Assembly: GCF_900101395.1 (NCBI RefSeq)
Contig: NZ_FMZO01000017.1
Coordinates: 1-64,000 of the forward strand
Direction of reading: 5' to 3'
DNA from: Niabella drilacis
Lineage (GTDB): Bacteria; Bacteroidota; Bacteroidia; Chitinophagales; Chitinophagaceae
Length of the DNA stretch: 64,000 nt
Shown here: positions 52,922 to 61,946 of the stretch, piece by piece
How positions within the stretch are numbered: the stretch's first letter is position 1
How the letters are laid out: each line of letters begins with the position of its first letter
The notes under the pieces: model-generated
The model's database searches: none
The model's input: only the letters and a program-made list of their open reading frames with translations
Told to the model about the DNA's origin: nothing
Position numbers and translations under genes: made by a program

Positions 52922-54217
52922 CTAATCCTCATCCATCTCTTCTTTCAATGTTTCACTGATATGCACCAGCACTTTATCAATACGGTGGCCGTCCATATCA
53001 ACGATCTCAAAATCGAACCCGTTCCAGTCGAGCTTATCGCCGGTAGCCGGTATCTGTTTTAGCCGGTGCAGGATAAAGCCCGCCAGCGTGTCAAACTCCT
53101 GCTCGCCTTCGTTCATCCATTCAGCCTTATCAAAATAAGAAAGAAAATCATAGAAAGGGATCTGCGCATCTACCAGGAATGAATCATCATCCCTGCGGGT
53201 AATTTCATAGTCGTCTTCATTTTCTTCCGGCATATCACCAATGATCGCCTCAAGAATATCGTTCAAGGTAATCATCCCCAGCACACTTCCGTATTCGTCT
53301 ACAATAAAACAGGAATGCAACTGTGATTCTTTGAACTTTTCCATAACCCGGAACGCGGTATTATTCTCGGGTACAAAAAGCGCCGGGCGCATCAGTTCTT
53401 TAAAAGGTACTGTATCCTTATTGGTGTAAAGGTCTTTTAATGAAATGACTCCCTTGATATCATCGATCTCTTCATCACAGATCGGATAAATAGAATGGGG
53501 TTCTTTTAATATTTTTTCCCGGATCATTTCCTCCGTATCATTCACTTTAAACCATACGATATCACTGCGATGGGTCATGAGTGAAGTGATATTCCGGTCG
53601 CTCAGGTGAAATACCCGCTCAATGATCTCCTGCTCGGTTTCTTCCAGCGTTCCCTGCTCTGTACCTTCACTGATGATCGCTTTGATCTCTTCCTCGGTTA
53701 CCTGGGTATTTTCACTTTTGATATTTAAGATCTTCCCGATCAACCCGCTCGATTTTGTGAGCAACCAGATAAACGGATAAGTAATGATCGAAACCCAGCG
53801 CATAGGCTGCGCTACAAATTTTGCAATCTTTTCGGGACTCGACAAGCCAATACGTTTGGGCACCAGCTCTCCAAAAATGAGCGTAAAGTAGGTAATAATG
53901 ATCACCACCGTTGTGGTTGCGATCCCTTTACTATAGGCCGCGATGGCAGGAAACTGCTCCAGAAAGGAGATTATACGACCGGTGATCTTTTCACCCGAAT
54001 AAATACCGGTTAAAATACCGATAAGGGTGATCCCGATCTGAACGGTGGATAAAAAAACATCCGGATGATTGGCTAATTTCAGCGCTGCTTCCGCCCGCTT
54101 ATCCCCTTTATTCGCCTGAGCCTCCAGCCTTGCCTTCCTGGCTGACACAAGCGCTATTTCTGCCATTGAAAATAGTCCATTGAGTAAAATCAATAAGGCT
54201 ATTATGAATAATTCCAT
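52922..54217 (-). CDS. CNNM/CorC (HlyC-type) transporter-associated protein
   Basis: 431 residues: a DUF21 membrane domain with about four helices (1-190, LILLNGLFSMAEIALVSARK), a CBS pair (about 205-325; SIYPICDEEIDDIKGVISLK, LHSCFIVDEYGSVLGMITLN) and a C-terminal CorC_HlyC domain (345-425). These proteins take part in Mg/Co efflux. The Flavobacterium relative GldE is tied to gliding, but no gld genes are adjacent. Its start overlaps the stop of the PAP2 gene by one base. Confidence 0.9.
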   Translation of the reverse strand: MELFIIALLILLNGLFSMAEIALVSARKARLEAQANKGDKRAEAALKLANHPDVFLSTVQIGITLIGILTGIYSGEKITGRIISFLEQFPAIAAYSKGIATTTVVIIITYFTLIFGELVPKRIGLSSPEKIAKFVAQPMRWVSIITYPFIWLLTKSSGLIGKILNIKSENTQVTEEEIKAIISEGTEQGTLEETEQEIIERVFHLSDRNITSLMTHRSDIVWFKVNDTEEMIREKILKEPHSIYPICDEEIDDIKGVISLKDLYTNKDTVPFKELMRPALFVPENNTAFRVMEKFKESQLHSCFIVDEYGSVLGMITLNDILEAIIGDMPEENEDDYEITRRDDDSFLVDAQIPFYDFLSYFDKAEWMNEGEQEFDTLAGFILHRLKQIPATGDKLDWNGFDFEIVDMDGHRIDKVLVHISETLKEEMDED

Positions 54218-54834
54218 TAATCTATTTCGGTTGATTCCTTATCGAAGATATGAAATCCGATCCTTTTATTAAATAAGTTGCCCCAAAACAGGCCAATTAA
54301 TATTCCGAGGATCGTTCCGCCCAGTACATCAAACGGATAATGCACGCCCACATATACCTGCGACAGCCCGATAATGCCTGCCCATACGAGCGGAGCCCAG
54401 GCATACCTGAAAAACCGGCGGAATGTTACAAAAAAGAACATGCTGATACCAAAGTGGTTGATAGCGTGGTTAGATACAAAACTGAAGCCCCCGGAACAAC
54501 GACCTAATACCATGCGTACATGTCCTTCCATTTCAGGGTCGTTACAGGGCCGCAGCCGTTCAAAAATGTGCTTAAACAGGTGTGAGCCTACCAGGTCCGT
54601 GCTGGCTGCGGTACAAACAAACAGCAATAACCAAAGCCATCCCTGCTTTTTAAAATTGATGAGCACAAAGGCCACCACAAACAGGTAAAGCGGCCCCCAT
54701 ACATAAGGATTGCGGAACAGTGGCAACAAACCATCCAGGAAGGGGTTGGCGCCCCTGACATTGATCAGTTCAAATAACCACCGGTCGGCCTTTACCAGCC
54801 AGTCGGGGAACGGGATGTACAAAAAACGGGTCAT
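54217..54834 (-). CDS. PAP2 family membrane phosphatase
   Basis: 205 residues with about five transmembrane helices. The catalytic motifs are KHIFERLRP (canonical KxxxxxxRP), FVSNHAIN in place of PSGH, and SQVYVGVHYPFD in place of SRxxxxxHxxxD, so both His and the Asp are kept while the motif-3 Arg is Gln. The family removes phosphate from undecaprenyl diphosphate, phosphatidates or lipid A. Translationally coupled to the CNNM-type gene. Confidence 0.85.
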   Translation of the reverse strand: MTRFLYIPFPDWLVKADRWLFELINVRGANPFLDGLLPLFRNPYVWGPLYLFVVAFVLINFKKQGWLWLLLFVCTAASTDLVGSHLFKHIFERLRPCNDPEMEGHVRMVLGRCSGGFSFVSNHAINHFGISMFFFVTFRRFFRYAWAPLVWAGIIGLSQVYVGVHYPFDVLGGTILGILIGLFWGNLFNKRIGFHIFDKESTEID

Positions 54835-55143
54835 TGAGCAAATTTAGCGAATGTGGGAATCGGGGAATTGAAAATTTGAAAATACGGGAATTTGAGAATA
54901 ACCGGCGGGTCTCAATATCCGGCAATTGTAAACCAGGCTCAACAATCCCAGGCCAGGTTCAACAATATGCGGCTAATCAGCACCTGCAACCAGTGTGCCC
55001 TTTGAAAAGGAAACCCAACCCGGAACTGAACCCTGGAATCTGCCGAAGTCTTGGAGCGGGCCAATGACGGGAAACTGGCGCTAAACGCTGAGGACTGAAG
55101 GCCGATTACTGATAACGGATAGCTGACAACTGAAACTTTTAAC
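54835..55143. other. Intergenic filler with degenerate repeats
   Basis: Starts with drifting GGGAAT/GAAAATTTG repeats (54850-54900) and continues with CAACAATCCCAGG-like strings. No gene recognised; TAAGTTTG at 55144 is a -7 box match just before the next gene. Confidence 0.4.
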
Positions 55144-55158
55144 TAAGTTTGCAGCTTT

Positions 55159-57132
55159 ATGTTATCAAGACTGAAAATACCGAAAACGATCCTGTGGGTT
55201 ATCAACACCGGGCTGGTACTTTTTGCCTTGTTCTTCATTTTCCGGTTCATTACCTTCTTTGCATTCAAGCCTCCGGGCATTTCCTTTGATGACTGTGTAC
55301 CCTCCTTTGCCCTCGGGGTGCAGTACGATCTCCGGTGGATCTCTATTTTCCTGCTGCCGGTGATCCTGTTCAGCTACCGCCGTTCTTTTTCCCCCTTCTA
55401 TTCTGCCCGCAATAAACGCATCTGGACCTGGTATCTGGCCATTGTCACCTTTCTGTTGTTCCTGTTCTTTATTGCCGACATGGTCAGCTTTTCCTATAAC
55501 CGTACCCGGCTGGACGCCGGTGCCATGAATTTTGTGGAGGACCCCGGTATCTCCCTCAACATGATCTGGCAAACCTATCCATTGGTCTGGATCCTGGTGG
55601 GCCTGGCAGCCGCCATCATTTGCTTTAAATGGGCGCTTAACAAAAGTCACTGGCAGGTCATCAATCTTACAGACGGCAAAGCCATCATGCACCGCAGGTT
55701 CCCCTTTGTGATCGCCGCTATTGTACTGGGGCTTTTTATATACGGGAAAATGGATAGTACACCGTTGAAATGGAAAGACTCCTTTGCACTCAAAGACAGC
55801 TTTAAAACCTATCTTGCCCTTAACCCGTTGCAAAATTTTTTTTCTACCATGCGGTTCCGGGAACCCGTGATCAACGAAAAAGGTGCCCGGGAAGCTTTTC
55901 CGCTTATGGCCGACTTCCTCCAGTTTCCACCCAGGGCGCCCTTTGGCTTTAAGCGAACAGTAGCACCTCATAGTACAGGGCTGGAAAGCAAGCCCAATGT
56001 GGTATTGGTCATTTGCGAATCCTACAGCATGTACAAAAGCAGTATGAGCGGCAATGTACTCAACGCCTCTCCCTACTTTGATTCGCTGAGCCGGAAAGGG
56101 ATCTTTTTCGAACGCTGTTTCACTCCCCATTTTTCAACCGCCAGGGGGCTTTTCGCCATCCTGACCGGTACACCCGACGTACAGTTATTCAAGTTCTCCA
56201 CCCGCAATCCTGAAGCTATAGACCAGAACACCATTATCAACAATTTCACCGATTATTCAAAACATTACTTTTTAGGCGGCGACCCGGAGTTCAATAACTT
56301 TGAAGGCCTGCTGATGAATATCAGCAATCTTCAGCTGCATACGGAACAAACCATACCTGCACCCCGGATCAATGTTTGGGGCATCAGTGATAAGGATCTT
56401 TTCATGGCCGCAAACAATGTCTTTAAAGCAGCAAAACAACCTTTTTTTGCGATCATACAAACCTCTGATAATCATAGGCCTTACACCATCCCGGCAACAG
56501 ACCGTGATTTTGAGAAAAAAAACGTTTCAAAAGACAGTCTCCTGGCCAATGGGTTTGAGTCGCTGGAAGAATACAACACCTTCCGGTATGCCGATTATTC
56601 CATCCGGAAGTTCATAGAATCTGCTGCCCGGGAACCCTATTTCCACAATACCATCTTTGCCTTCATCGGCGATCACGGAGTAGCCGGTAATGCCACCAGC
56701 GTGTACCCCGCGGTCTGGACCACACACCGTCTTTCGGACGAGCACGTTCCATTCCTGATCTATGCGCCCTACCTCGTTGCGCCTCAACTGAGAAAAGAGA
56801 CGGTTTCACAAATTGATGTGCTGCCCACAATTGCCGGCTTGCTGCAACGCCCCTATGATAATTTTACGCTGGGCCGCGATCTTCTCGCCCCGGACAAAAA
56901 GGGAAACCTTGCTTTCATTACCAATACCGCCGGCAGGATCGGCATTGTAAATGATCAGTTCTACTATGTAAAAAGTCTTGACTTTGCGGAAGAAGACCTG
57001 ACACCGATTGATACCACGATCAATTACCCCCGCCGGGTATTGGACTCTGCACGCAAAAAAATGAGCGCCCTCACCAATGCCTACTACCAGACAGCGCAAT
57101 ACCTGCTGCTTAACAATAAGCAAATGCCCTAG
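55159..57132 (+). CDS. LTA synthase-like membrane sulfatase-fold transferase
   Basis: 657 residues: about five transmembrane helices to residue 200, then an extracytoplasmic alkaline-phosphatase-superfamily domain. Visible are LVICESYSMYKSS (metal Glu), HFSTARGLFAILTG (Thr nucleophile) and FAFIGDHGVAGN (Asp-His metal ligands). LtaS-like proteins in Gram-negative Bacteroidota probably add phosphoglycerol or phosphoethanolamine to surface glycans. It is not close in sequence to the EPS-operon paralogue at 18309-20375, although it has the same layout. Monocistronic by spacing. Confidence 0.87.
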   Translation: MLSRLKIPKTILWVINTGLVLFALFFIFRFITFFAFKPPGISFDDCVPSFALGVQYDLRWISIFLLPVILFSYRRSFSPFYSARNKRIWTWYLAIVTFLLFLFFIADMVSFSYNRTRLDAGAMNFVEDPGISLNMIWQTYPLVWILVGLAAAIICFKWALNKSHWQVINLTDGKAIMHRRFPFVIAAIVLGLFIYGKMDSTPLKWKDSFALKDSFKTYLALNPLQNFFSTMRFREPVINEKGAREAFPLMADFLQFPPRAPFGFKRTVAPHSTGLESKPNVVLVICESYSMYKSSMSGNVLNASPYFDSLSRKGIFFERCFTPHFSTARGLFAILTGTPDVQLFKFSTRNPEAIDQNTIINNFTDYSKHYFLGGDPEFNNFEGLLMNISNLQLHTEQTIPAPRINVWGISDKDLFMAANNVFKAAKQPFFAIIQTSDNHRPYTIPATDRDFEKKNVSKDSLLANGFESLEEYNTFRYADYSIRKFIESAAREPYFHNTIFAFIGDHGVAGNATSVYPAVWTTHRLSDEHVPFLIYAPYLVAPQLRKETVSQIDVLPTIAGLLQRPYDNFTLGRDLLAPDKKGNLAFITNTAGRIGIVNDQFYYVKSLDFAEEDLTPIDTTINYPRRVLDSARKKMSALTNAYYQTAQYLLLNNKQMP

Positions 57133-57394
57133 CGAGCTGTTGCACTGCCGCCGGGCAACGCCGGCACCCGGTGCCGCTTTCCTGTTGTAAACAAGGCGGC
57201 CTTACCGTTTTCTGCTGTAATGCAAGCAATTTTAGGCTTCTTCAATACAGGCGCTGTGTTAAGAATCGATTTTATCCATCCCCGCGCAACTATATACCTG
57301 CCAAACGAAAAATTCCGCTGTGCAAACGGGCCCGGGGTTTGCACAGTTTCCGCAAAAGTAATGTTATAACTAAAATAATCTCGCAGAAGGCGCG
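57133..57394. other. Intergenic stretch, nothing recognised
   Basis: Between the LTA-synthase-like gene and glmM. Short GC-rich hairpin near 57145-57175 (GCCGCCGGGCAACGCCGGC) may help termination. No gene supported. Confidence 0.4.
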
Positions 57395-57402
57395 TACTTT
57401 TG
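57395..57402 (+). promoter_or_regulatory. -7 promoter box TACTTTTG of glmM
   Basis: Exact TAnnTTTG match 61 bp before the GTG start. Confidence 0.5.
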
Positions 57403-57463
57403 CAGCCTCAAACAACTCAGGCCCGGCAACCGGACCTCATTCAAAAAAATAAAAAAGCATATC

Positions 57464-58852
57464 GTGTCGCTTATAAAAAGTATATCAGGAATCCGCGGAA
57501 CAATTGGTGGGAAAACCGGCGAAACCCTCTCTCCTGTAGATGTCGTAAAGTTCACTGCGGCTTACGGATCCATTCTGAAAAAGGCAGCCAACGGGGCAAA
57601 AAAGATAACCGTGGTGGTAGGGCGTGATGGACGCATCAGCGGGCCCATGATCAGCAGCCTGGTTACAGCAACACTCTGCGCATTGGGAATTGATGTGATA
57701 GACCTTGGACCCAGCACAACACCTACTGTAGAGATTGCCGTTCCATTGGAAAAAGCAGACGGCGGCATTATTTTAACGGCAAGCCATAACCCCAAAGAGT
57801 GGAATGCACTTAAACTACTGAACAGGGATGGCGAGTTTATTTCAGCAGAGCTGGGTAAAGAACTGCTGGATATTGCTGCTGCAGAAAATTTTGATTTTGT
57901 ATCGGTTGACAAACTGGGTAAAATTGAGCAGAACGACACCTATATGCAAAAGCATATTGATGCCATCCTGGCCTACCCACTGGTGCAAAAAGAAGCCATT
58001 GCAAAGAAGCATTTTAAAATTGTGGTGGACGCCATTAATTCTACCGGCGCCATTTTTGTTCCGGCCTTACTGAAAGCATTGGGAGTGGAAAACGTTATTG
58101 TTCTGAACAGGGAGGTAACCGGCAACTTCGCCCACAACCCCGAGCCGCTGCCCGATCATCTGACGGAGCTGTCGAGCGTGGTGGTTAAGGAAAAGGCAGA
58201 TCTCGGAATAGCCGTGGACCCCGATGTGGACCGTCTTTGCTTTGTGAACGAAGACGGAAGCATGTTTGGGGAGGAGTATACCCTGGTAGCTGTCGCAGAC
58301 TATATCCTCTCCCAACGGAAGGGCAATACGGTAAGCAATATGAGCAGTACCAAGGCACTGAAGGAAGTTACGGTTAAGCACGGCGGCGCTTATTATCCTT
58401 CAGCTGTTGGGGAAGTCAATGTTGTTACAAAAATGAAAGCCGTTCAGGCGGTTACCGGAGGTGAAGGCAACGGGGGCATTATTGTACCCGATTTTCATTA
58501 TGGGCGTGATGCGCTGATCGGCATCGCATTATTCCTGAGCCACCTGGCCAATCAGAAAGGGAGCATCAAATCCCTCCGCGGTATGTATCCTGATTATTTT
58601 ATCAGCAAAAACAAAATAGAGCTGGATCAAAATACCGACCTTCCGGCCATCTTTGCCCGGATAAAAGAAAAATACAGCAAGCTGCCCCTGAACGACGAGG
58701 ACGGTTTGAAGATCGAGTTCGACGAGGATTGGGTGCATTTAAGAATGTCGAATACAGAACCCATTATCCGCATTTACTCCGAAAGCGATTTTGAGTTAAA
58801 GGCCCGGAATATTGCGCAAAAGCTCATGCAGGATATTAAGGAGAGCATGTAA
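57464..58852 (+). CDS. glmM: Phosphoglucosamine mutase
   Basis: 462 residues from a GTG start at 57464 (read MSLIKSISGIRGTIGG). It interconverts glucosamine 6- and 1-phosphate on the way to UDP-GlcNAc. The phosphoserine Ser107 is in TASHNP, Mg ligands in DPDVDRL, the sugar loop in GGEGNGGI and the phosphate loop in RMSNTEPIIRIY. The Bacteroidota members of this alpha-D-phosphohexomutase group are usually called GlmM; a phosphomannomutase role cannot be excluded. Confidence 0.9.
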   Translation: MSLIKSISGIRGTIGGKTGETLSPVDVVKFTAAYGSILKKAANGAKKITVVVGRDGRISGPMISSLVTATLCALGIDVIDLGPSTTPTVEIAVPLEKADGGIILTASHNPKEWNALKLLNRDGEFISAELGKELLDIAAAENFDFVSVDKLGKIEQNDTYMQKHIDAILAYPLVQKEAIAKKHFKIVVDAINSTGAIFVPALLKALGVENVIVLNREVTGNFAHNPEPLPDHLTELSSVVVKEKADLGIAVDPDVDRLCFVNEDGSMFGEEYTLVAVADYILSQRKGNTVSNMSSTKALKEVTVKHGGAYYPSAVGEVNVVTKMKAVQAVTGGEGNGGIIVPDFHYGRDALIGIALFLSHLANQKGSIKSLRGMYPDYFISKNKIELDQNTDLPAIFARIKEKYSKLPLNDEDGLKIEFDEDWVHLRMSNTEPIIRIYSESDFELKARNIAQKLMQDIKESM

Positions 58853-59171
58853 CAGAAACAGACTTTAGACGACAGACCTTAGACAATAGACTTTGGATAA
58901 GAGATGCTAAAGGAAGTTTCTGCGTTTGCTTCGGGTTGAAGGTAGTGGAACCTTGTTGCATGTGGTTGAATATCGTTTAAGACGCTTTGATAGCGGAAGA
59001 CGCCTATGTTTGTTTAAAGTTTCAGGTTCAACGTTTAGATCCGTGTGCGTGACTCAATGTTCTATTGAAAGCTGATAACTAAAGACTGCCTGCTGACCGC
59101 TCCTCCTATATTTGTTTGACGTTCCGGGCTGAGTTATCCGTGAATGATCGACTATGAACCATGCTCCCCGT
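58853..59171. other. Intergenic filler with repeat D copy
   Basis: Begins with drifting AGACTTTAGACGACAGAC-type repeats (58858-58900), then holds repeat D on the minus strand (59007-59070). No gene supported. Confidence 0.5.
59007..59070 (-). repeat. Short interspersed repeat D, copy 3
   Basis: Reverse complement of the 7715 and 46043 copies: TTTAAAGTTTCAGGTTCAACG, GATCCGTGTGCGTG and TCAATGTTCTATTGA in order. Confidence 0.65.
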
Positions 59172-59349
59172 CAGGGCAAACGCATCTAATTTCAGCATTG
59201 TTCAGCTCCGGAGGAGCAGCGTGTTTATGGTAATCTGCTGTTTTATCAACCCGGCTCCTTTAATATCCTGCTATAAACACGAGGCACTTACAGTGCCTGA
59301 AAATGCTCCCGGTGTGCTCTTTTCACCCAATTTAGATGCGTTTGCCCTG
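59172..59349. mobile_element. MITE-like element C, copy 3 (internally deleted)
   Basis: 178 bp with intact ends (CAGGGCAAACGCATCTAA; complement of TTAGATGCGTTTGCCCTG). About 66 bp covering the central hairpin are missing after GGCTCC compared with copy 1. Flanks TGCTCCCCGT (59162-59171) and TGCTCCCCTGT (59350-59360) look like a target duplication with one inserted base. Confidence 0.8.
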
Positions 59350-59391
59350 TGCTCCCCTGTAGTCTACAAAATCAATATGCCATAGCTTTCG

Positions 59392-59399
59392 TAACTTTG
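59392..59399 (+). promoter_or_regulatory. -7 promoter box TAACTTTG of cysteine desulfurase
   Basis: Exact TAnnTTTG match, placing transcription start about 80 bp before the ATG. Confidence 0.5.
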
Positions 59400-59486
59400 C
59401 AGACCGTTTTTTGTTCCAATCCCGTCCCGGATGATCGGGATTCAGGATCGGGAAAGAGCACCGGGTAAAAAGGAAGGAATATTTCA

Positions 59487-60614
59487 ATGGAAAAGATCTA
59501 CTTAGACAACGCCGCAACCACTTGCCTTGATAAGGAAGTACTGGATGCGATGCTCCCCTATATGACCACCTATTTTGGAAACCCCTCGTCGGTTTATTCT
59601 TACGGACGGGAGACCCGTCTCGCTGTAGAAACAGCGCGTAAGACAGTAGCCCGGCACCTGAACGTAAAGCCCGGCGAGATCTTCTTTACCTCCGGGGGAA
59701 CCGAAAGTAACAATACGGCCATCAGCGCCGCGATCCGCGACCTGGGCTGTACACATATCATCACGGCAGCTATCGAACACCACGCAGTACTGCATACAGT
59801 AGAACATTATTGCGATGGGAATACTGTCAGCCACAGCCTGGTAAAGCTGCTGCCGGATGGACATATTGACCTTAAGGACCTGGAGCAGCAGCTCGCATCA
59901 CAGGAACGCAAATGCCTGGTAACCCTGATGCATGCCAATAACGAGATCGGGAACCTGCTGGCTATTAACGCAGTGAGTGCATTGTGCCGGAAATACGGAG
60001 CTGTTTTTCACTCAGACTGCGTACAAACCGTTGGTCACTACCCGATCGACCTGCAGCGTATCGATGTTGATTTCATTTCTGCCTCGGGCCATAAATTTCA
60101 CGGGCCCAAGGGCTCCGGTATCCTCTATGTGAACGGCAACCTGCAAATAAAGCCTTTTATAATTGGCGGCGGGCAGGAGCGCAATATGCGTGCGGGCACC
60201 GAAAACGTATACGGCATCGTGGGCTTTGCAAAAGCACTGGACCTTGCTATGAGCCACTATGAAAAAGATGCGGCCAATATTAAAGAGCTAAAACAATATA
60301 TGGCCACAGAACTGCAAAAAAGGATCCCTTCCGTTACCTTCAATGGCGATGCGTTTGGCAGTTGCCTGTATACGGTCCTCAGTGTTTCCTTCCCCCAAAC
60401 CGAACGCTCCGAAATGCTGCTGTTCAACCTGGATATCCACAACATTTGCGTTTCCGGAGGCAGTGCCTGCAGCAGTGGCGCCAGCCAGGGCTCTCATGTT
60501 ATTGCGGCTTTAAATACGCCCTCTGATCTTGTTCCGGTACGTTTCTCCTTCAGCAGGTATAATACAACAGAAGAGATCGACCACACCATTGACACCCTGG
60601 CAGCGTTAATATGA
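59487..60614 (+). CDS. Cysteine desulfurase (IscS/NifS-like)
   Basis: A 375-residue PLP enzyme that takes sulfur from cysteine for Fe-S clusters and thiolation. IYLDNAATTCLDKEVLDAM opens the class V aminotransferase fold. PLP-binding Lys203 is in SASGHKFHG, His and Asp of the cofactor site in THIITAAIEHHAV and FHSDCVQTVG, and the persulfide Cys328 in SGGSACSSG. The short loop around Cys328 differs from the 12-residue IscS loop and is nearer to NifS/IscS group I variants. No isc or suf genes are adjacent. Confidence 0.92.
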   Translation: MEKIYLDNAATTCLDKEVLDAMLPYMTTYFGNPSSVYSYGRETRLAVETARKTVARHLNVKPGEIFFTSGGTESNNTAISAAIRDLGCTHIITAAIEHHAVLHTVEHYCDGNTVSHSLVKLLPDGHIDLKDLEQQLASQERKCLVTLMHANNEIGNLLAINAVSALCRKYGAVFHSDCVQTVGHYPIDLQRIDVDFISASGHKFHGPKGSGILYVNGNLQIKPFIIGGGQERNMRAGTENVYGIVGFAKALDLAMSHYEKDAANIKELKQYMATELQKRIPSVTFNGDAFGSCLYTVLSVSFPQTERSEMLLFNLDIHNICVSGGSACSSGASQGSHVIAALNTPSDLVPVRFSFSRYNTTEEIDHTIDTLAALI

Positions 60615-60703
60615 TCGGAAGGACAGAGCAGCCAGTTGTCCCCCCCCAAAGTTCAGGACAGTTATCAGCAATCAGTCTTCAGCTTTCAGCCTCCGACACT
60701 TTG

Positions 60704-60986
60704 CATGCGCGTCAAGATAAAAAACAGGTCTATTCCCATAAAATACAGCACGAATAAGCCTTTGAAGGCCCAAAAAGATCGGATCTTTTGGTAGTAGGCA
60801 GACGCAGCAACTGATTGCAACAGGAACTTGCAGTAGTCGCAACGCGACGGGGATCATTGGGGGAGGTTTATATTACCGGTGCGCCGCACTTCCATTCTAT
60901 CTTATGTTCGTTGCAAATAAGCGCAACGCTGCGCCGCAACTTTTACTTTTGACCACTAAATTCGTAAAATCAACCTGACACACATG
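60704..60986. mobile_element. MITE-like element A, copy 2
   Basis: 283 bp aligned end to end with copy 1 (4784-5080): CATGCGCGTCAAGATAAAA, AATAAGCCTTTGAAGGCC, ACCGGTGCGCCGCACTTCC, GCAACGCTGCGC and CCTGACACACATG occur in the same order. Non-coding. Target duplication not obvious. Confidence 0.65.
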
Positions 60987-61467
60987 CGATGTTTCAGGAC
61001 TGAAACAAACATTGGAGCCATCAGTTTTCAGTTTTCAGCGTCCATTAAACAATATTCAACCGCATTCAACAATGTTCCACCACGTTAAACCAGGAACCTA
61101 CCTTTAATCTTTGAGGGGGCCCCACACGGATGTGACGTGAAACTTGAAACCTTATCCCGATGGCAATCGGGGAAACAAACACAGGATTCTTTAGTTTTCA
61201 ACGCCCTTTAAACAGCATTCAACCATATTCAACAGGAAGCCCGCCTGTGAACATTGAATTCCTCCTAAGCATTCGGGGCTCGGAAGAATTTCGGTTTTGT
61301 CTGACCCTCATTTTCATATTGCACACCGGTTTCTTGACCAATGTTGCCCAACCTGGTTTAGGACGGTTTAACATTGCGTTTCTTTTATCATTCTCACTCC
61401 CGAACGATCGGGATCCACATTTCCACTCCCGTCCCGAAGCTTCGCATGCCCGTCAAGCTAAGCAACG

Positions 61468-61559
61468 AACCCCAAATGGGGTTATGCCTGTATAGCCGGT
61501 GGTGTAACCGCGGGTTGCATTGAACCCCGTCGGGGTTCAACCAGGATCTTGATCATGAA
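61468..61559 (-). repeat. Interspersed repeat B, copy 2
   Basis: Inverted relative to 13974-14082. Contains AACCCCAAATGGGGTT, TATAGCCGGTGGTGTAACCG, GAACCCCGTCGGGGTTC and GATCTTGATCATGAA. Confidence 0.65.
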
Positions 61560-61635
61560 GGTGTATCAAAAGGTTTTTGAAGGCGCTGAGAATCGCGTAT
61601 TTGACTTCACGCTCCATCACCTTACCGAATAAAAA

Positions 61636-61670
61636 GAGGCTGTCTCGGACTTTTGAGACAGCCTCATCAA
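61636..61670. terminator. Strong hairpin, terminator-like
   Basis: Perfect 11-bp stem GAGGCTGTCTC (61636-61646) with GAGACAGCCTC (61655-61665), with an A run at its left side. No gene ends next to it; it may belong to the leftward collagen-like transcript or to the repeat around it. Confidence 0.5.
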
Positions 61671-61856
61671 ATAAAACCCCTTGCGGGGCTATCATGGTAG
61701 CGGCCCCGGGAAAAGCTTCGGTTTGACGGTAAGTTATATATAGAACCTGTACCAATCCTGATCCATTGTTACCTGCAATCACCTACTGGCCAAAATTAAC
61801 CTGACACATATGCGAAGCTTCGGGATCGGGATTCATATTTCCAAAGCATCATAACT

Positions 61857-61890
61857 AAAAAAGCTGCCTCTATACAGAGACAGCTTTTTT
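61857..61890. terminator. Terminator of the collagen-like gene
   Basis: AAAAAAGCTG...CAGCTTTTTT hairpin with the inner pairing CTCT-ATAC-AGAG. It lies 57 bp past the stop of the leftward collagen-like gene and has A/T runs on both sides. Confidence 0.75.
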
Positions 61891-61946
61891 AGTTTAAATC
61901 TTATTCTTTATCCAACAATCCGGAGATTGCTGTTTAAAATATGATC

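Larger units (their letters stand above)
61445..61812. mobile_element. Diverged element A-like copy 3
   Basis: Ends resemble element A (CATGCCCGTCAAGCTAA at left; TTAACCTGACACATATG at right), 368 bp apart, with a different interior that contains repeat B. CGAAGCTTCG flanks both ends (61435-61444 and 61813-61822); because that decamer is itself palindromic, its value as a target duplication is uncertain. Confidence 0.45.
60615..61946. other. 1.3-kb repeat-rich intergenic tract
   Basis: Holds two element A copies (60704-60986, 61445-61812), repeat B (61468-61559), hairpins at 61636 and 61857, and drifting TTCAAC/CAGTTTTCAG filler (61010-61230). The 111-codon frame at 61160-61495 runs across these repeats and is not credible. 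Confidence 0.6.

Noticed and set aside
59161-59385. 74-codon frame over element C copy 3
   Set aside because: Lies almost wholly within the repeat and stops soon after; no evidence of translation.
61160-61495. 111-codon frame in the repeat-rich tract
   Set aside because: Crosses filler repeats and the ends of element A-like and B repeats; no family features.
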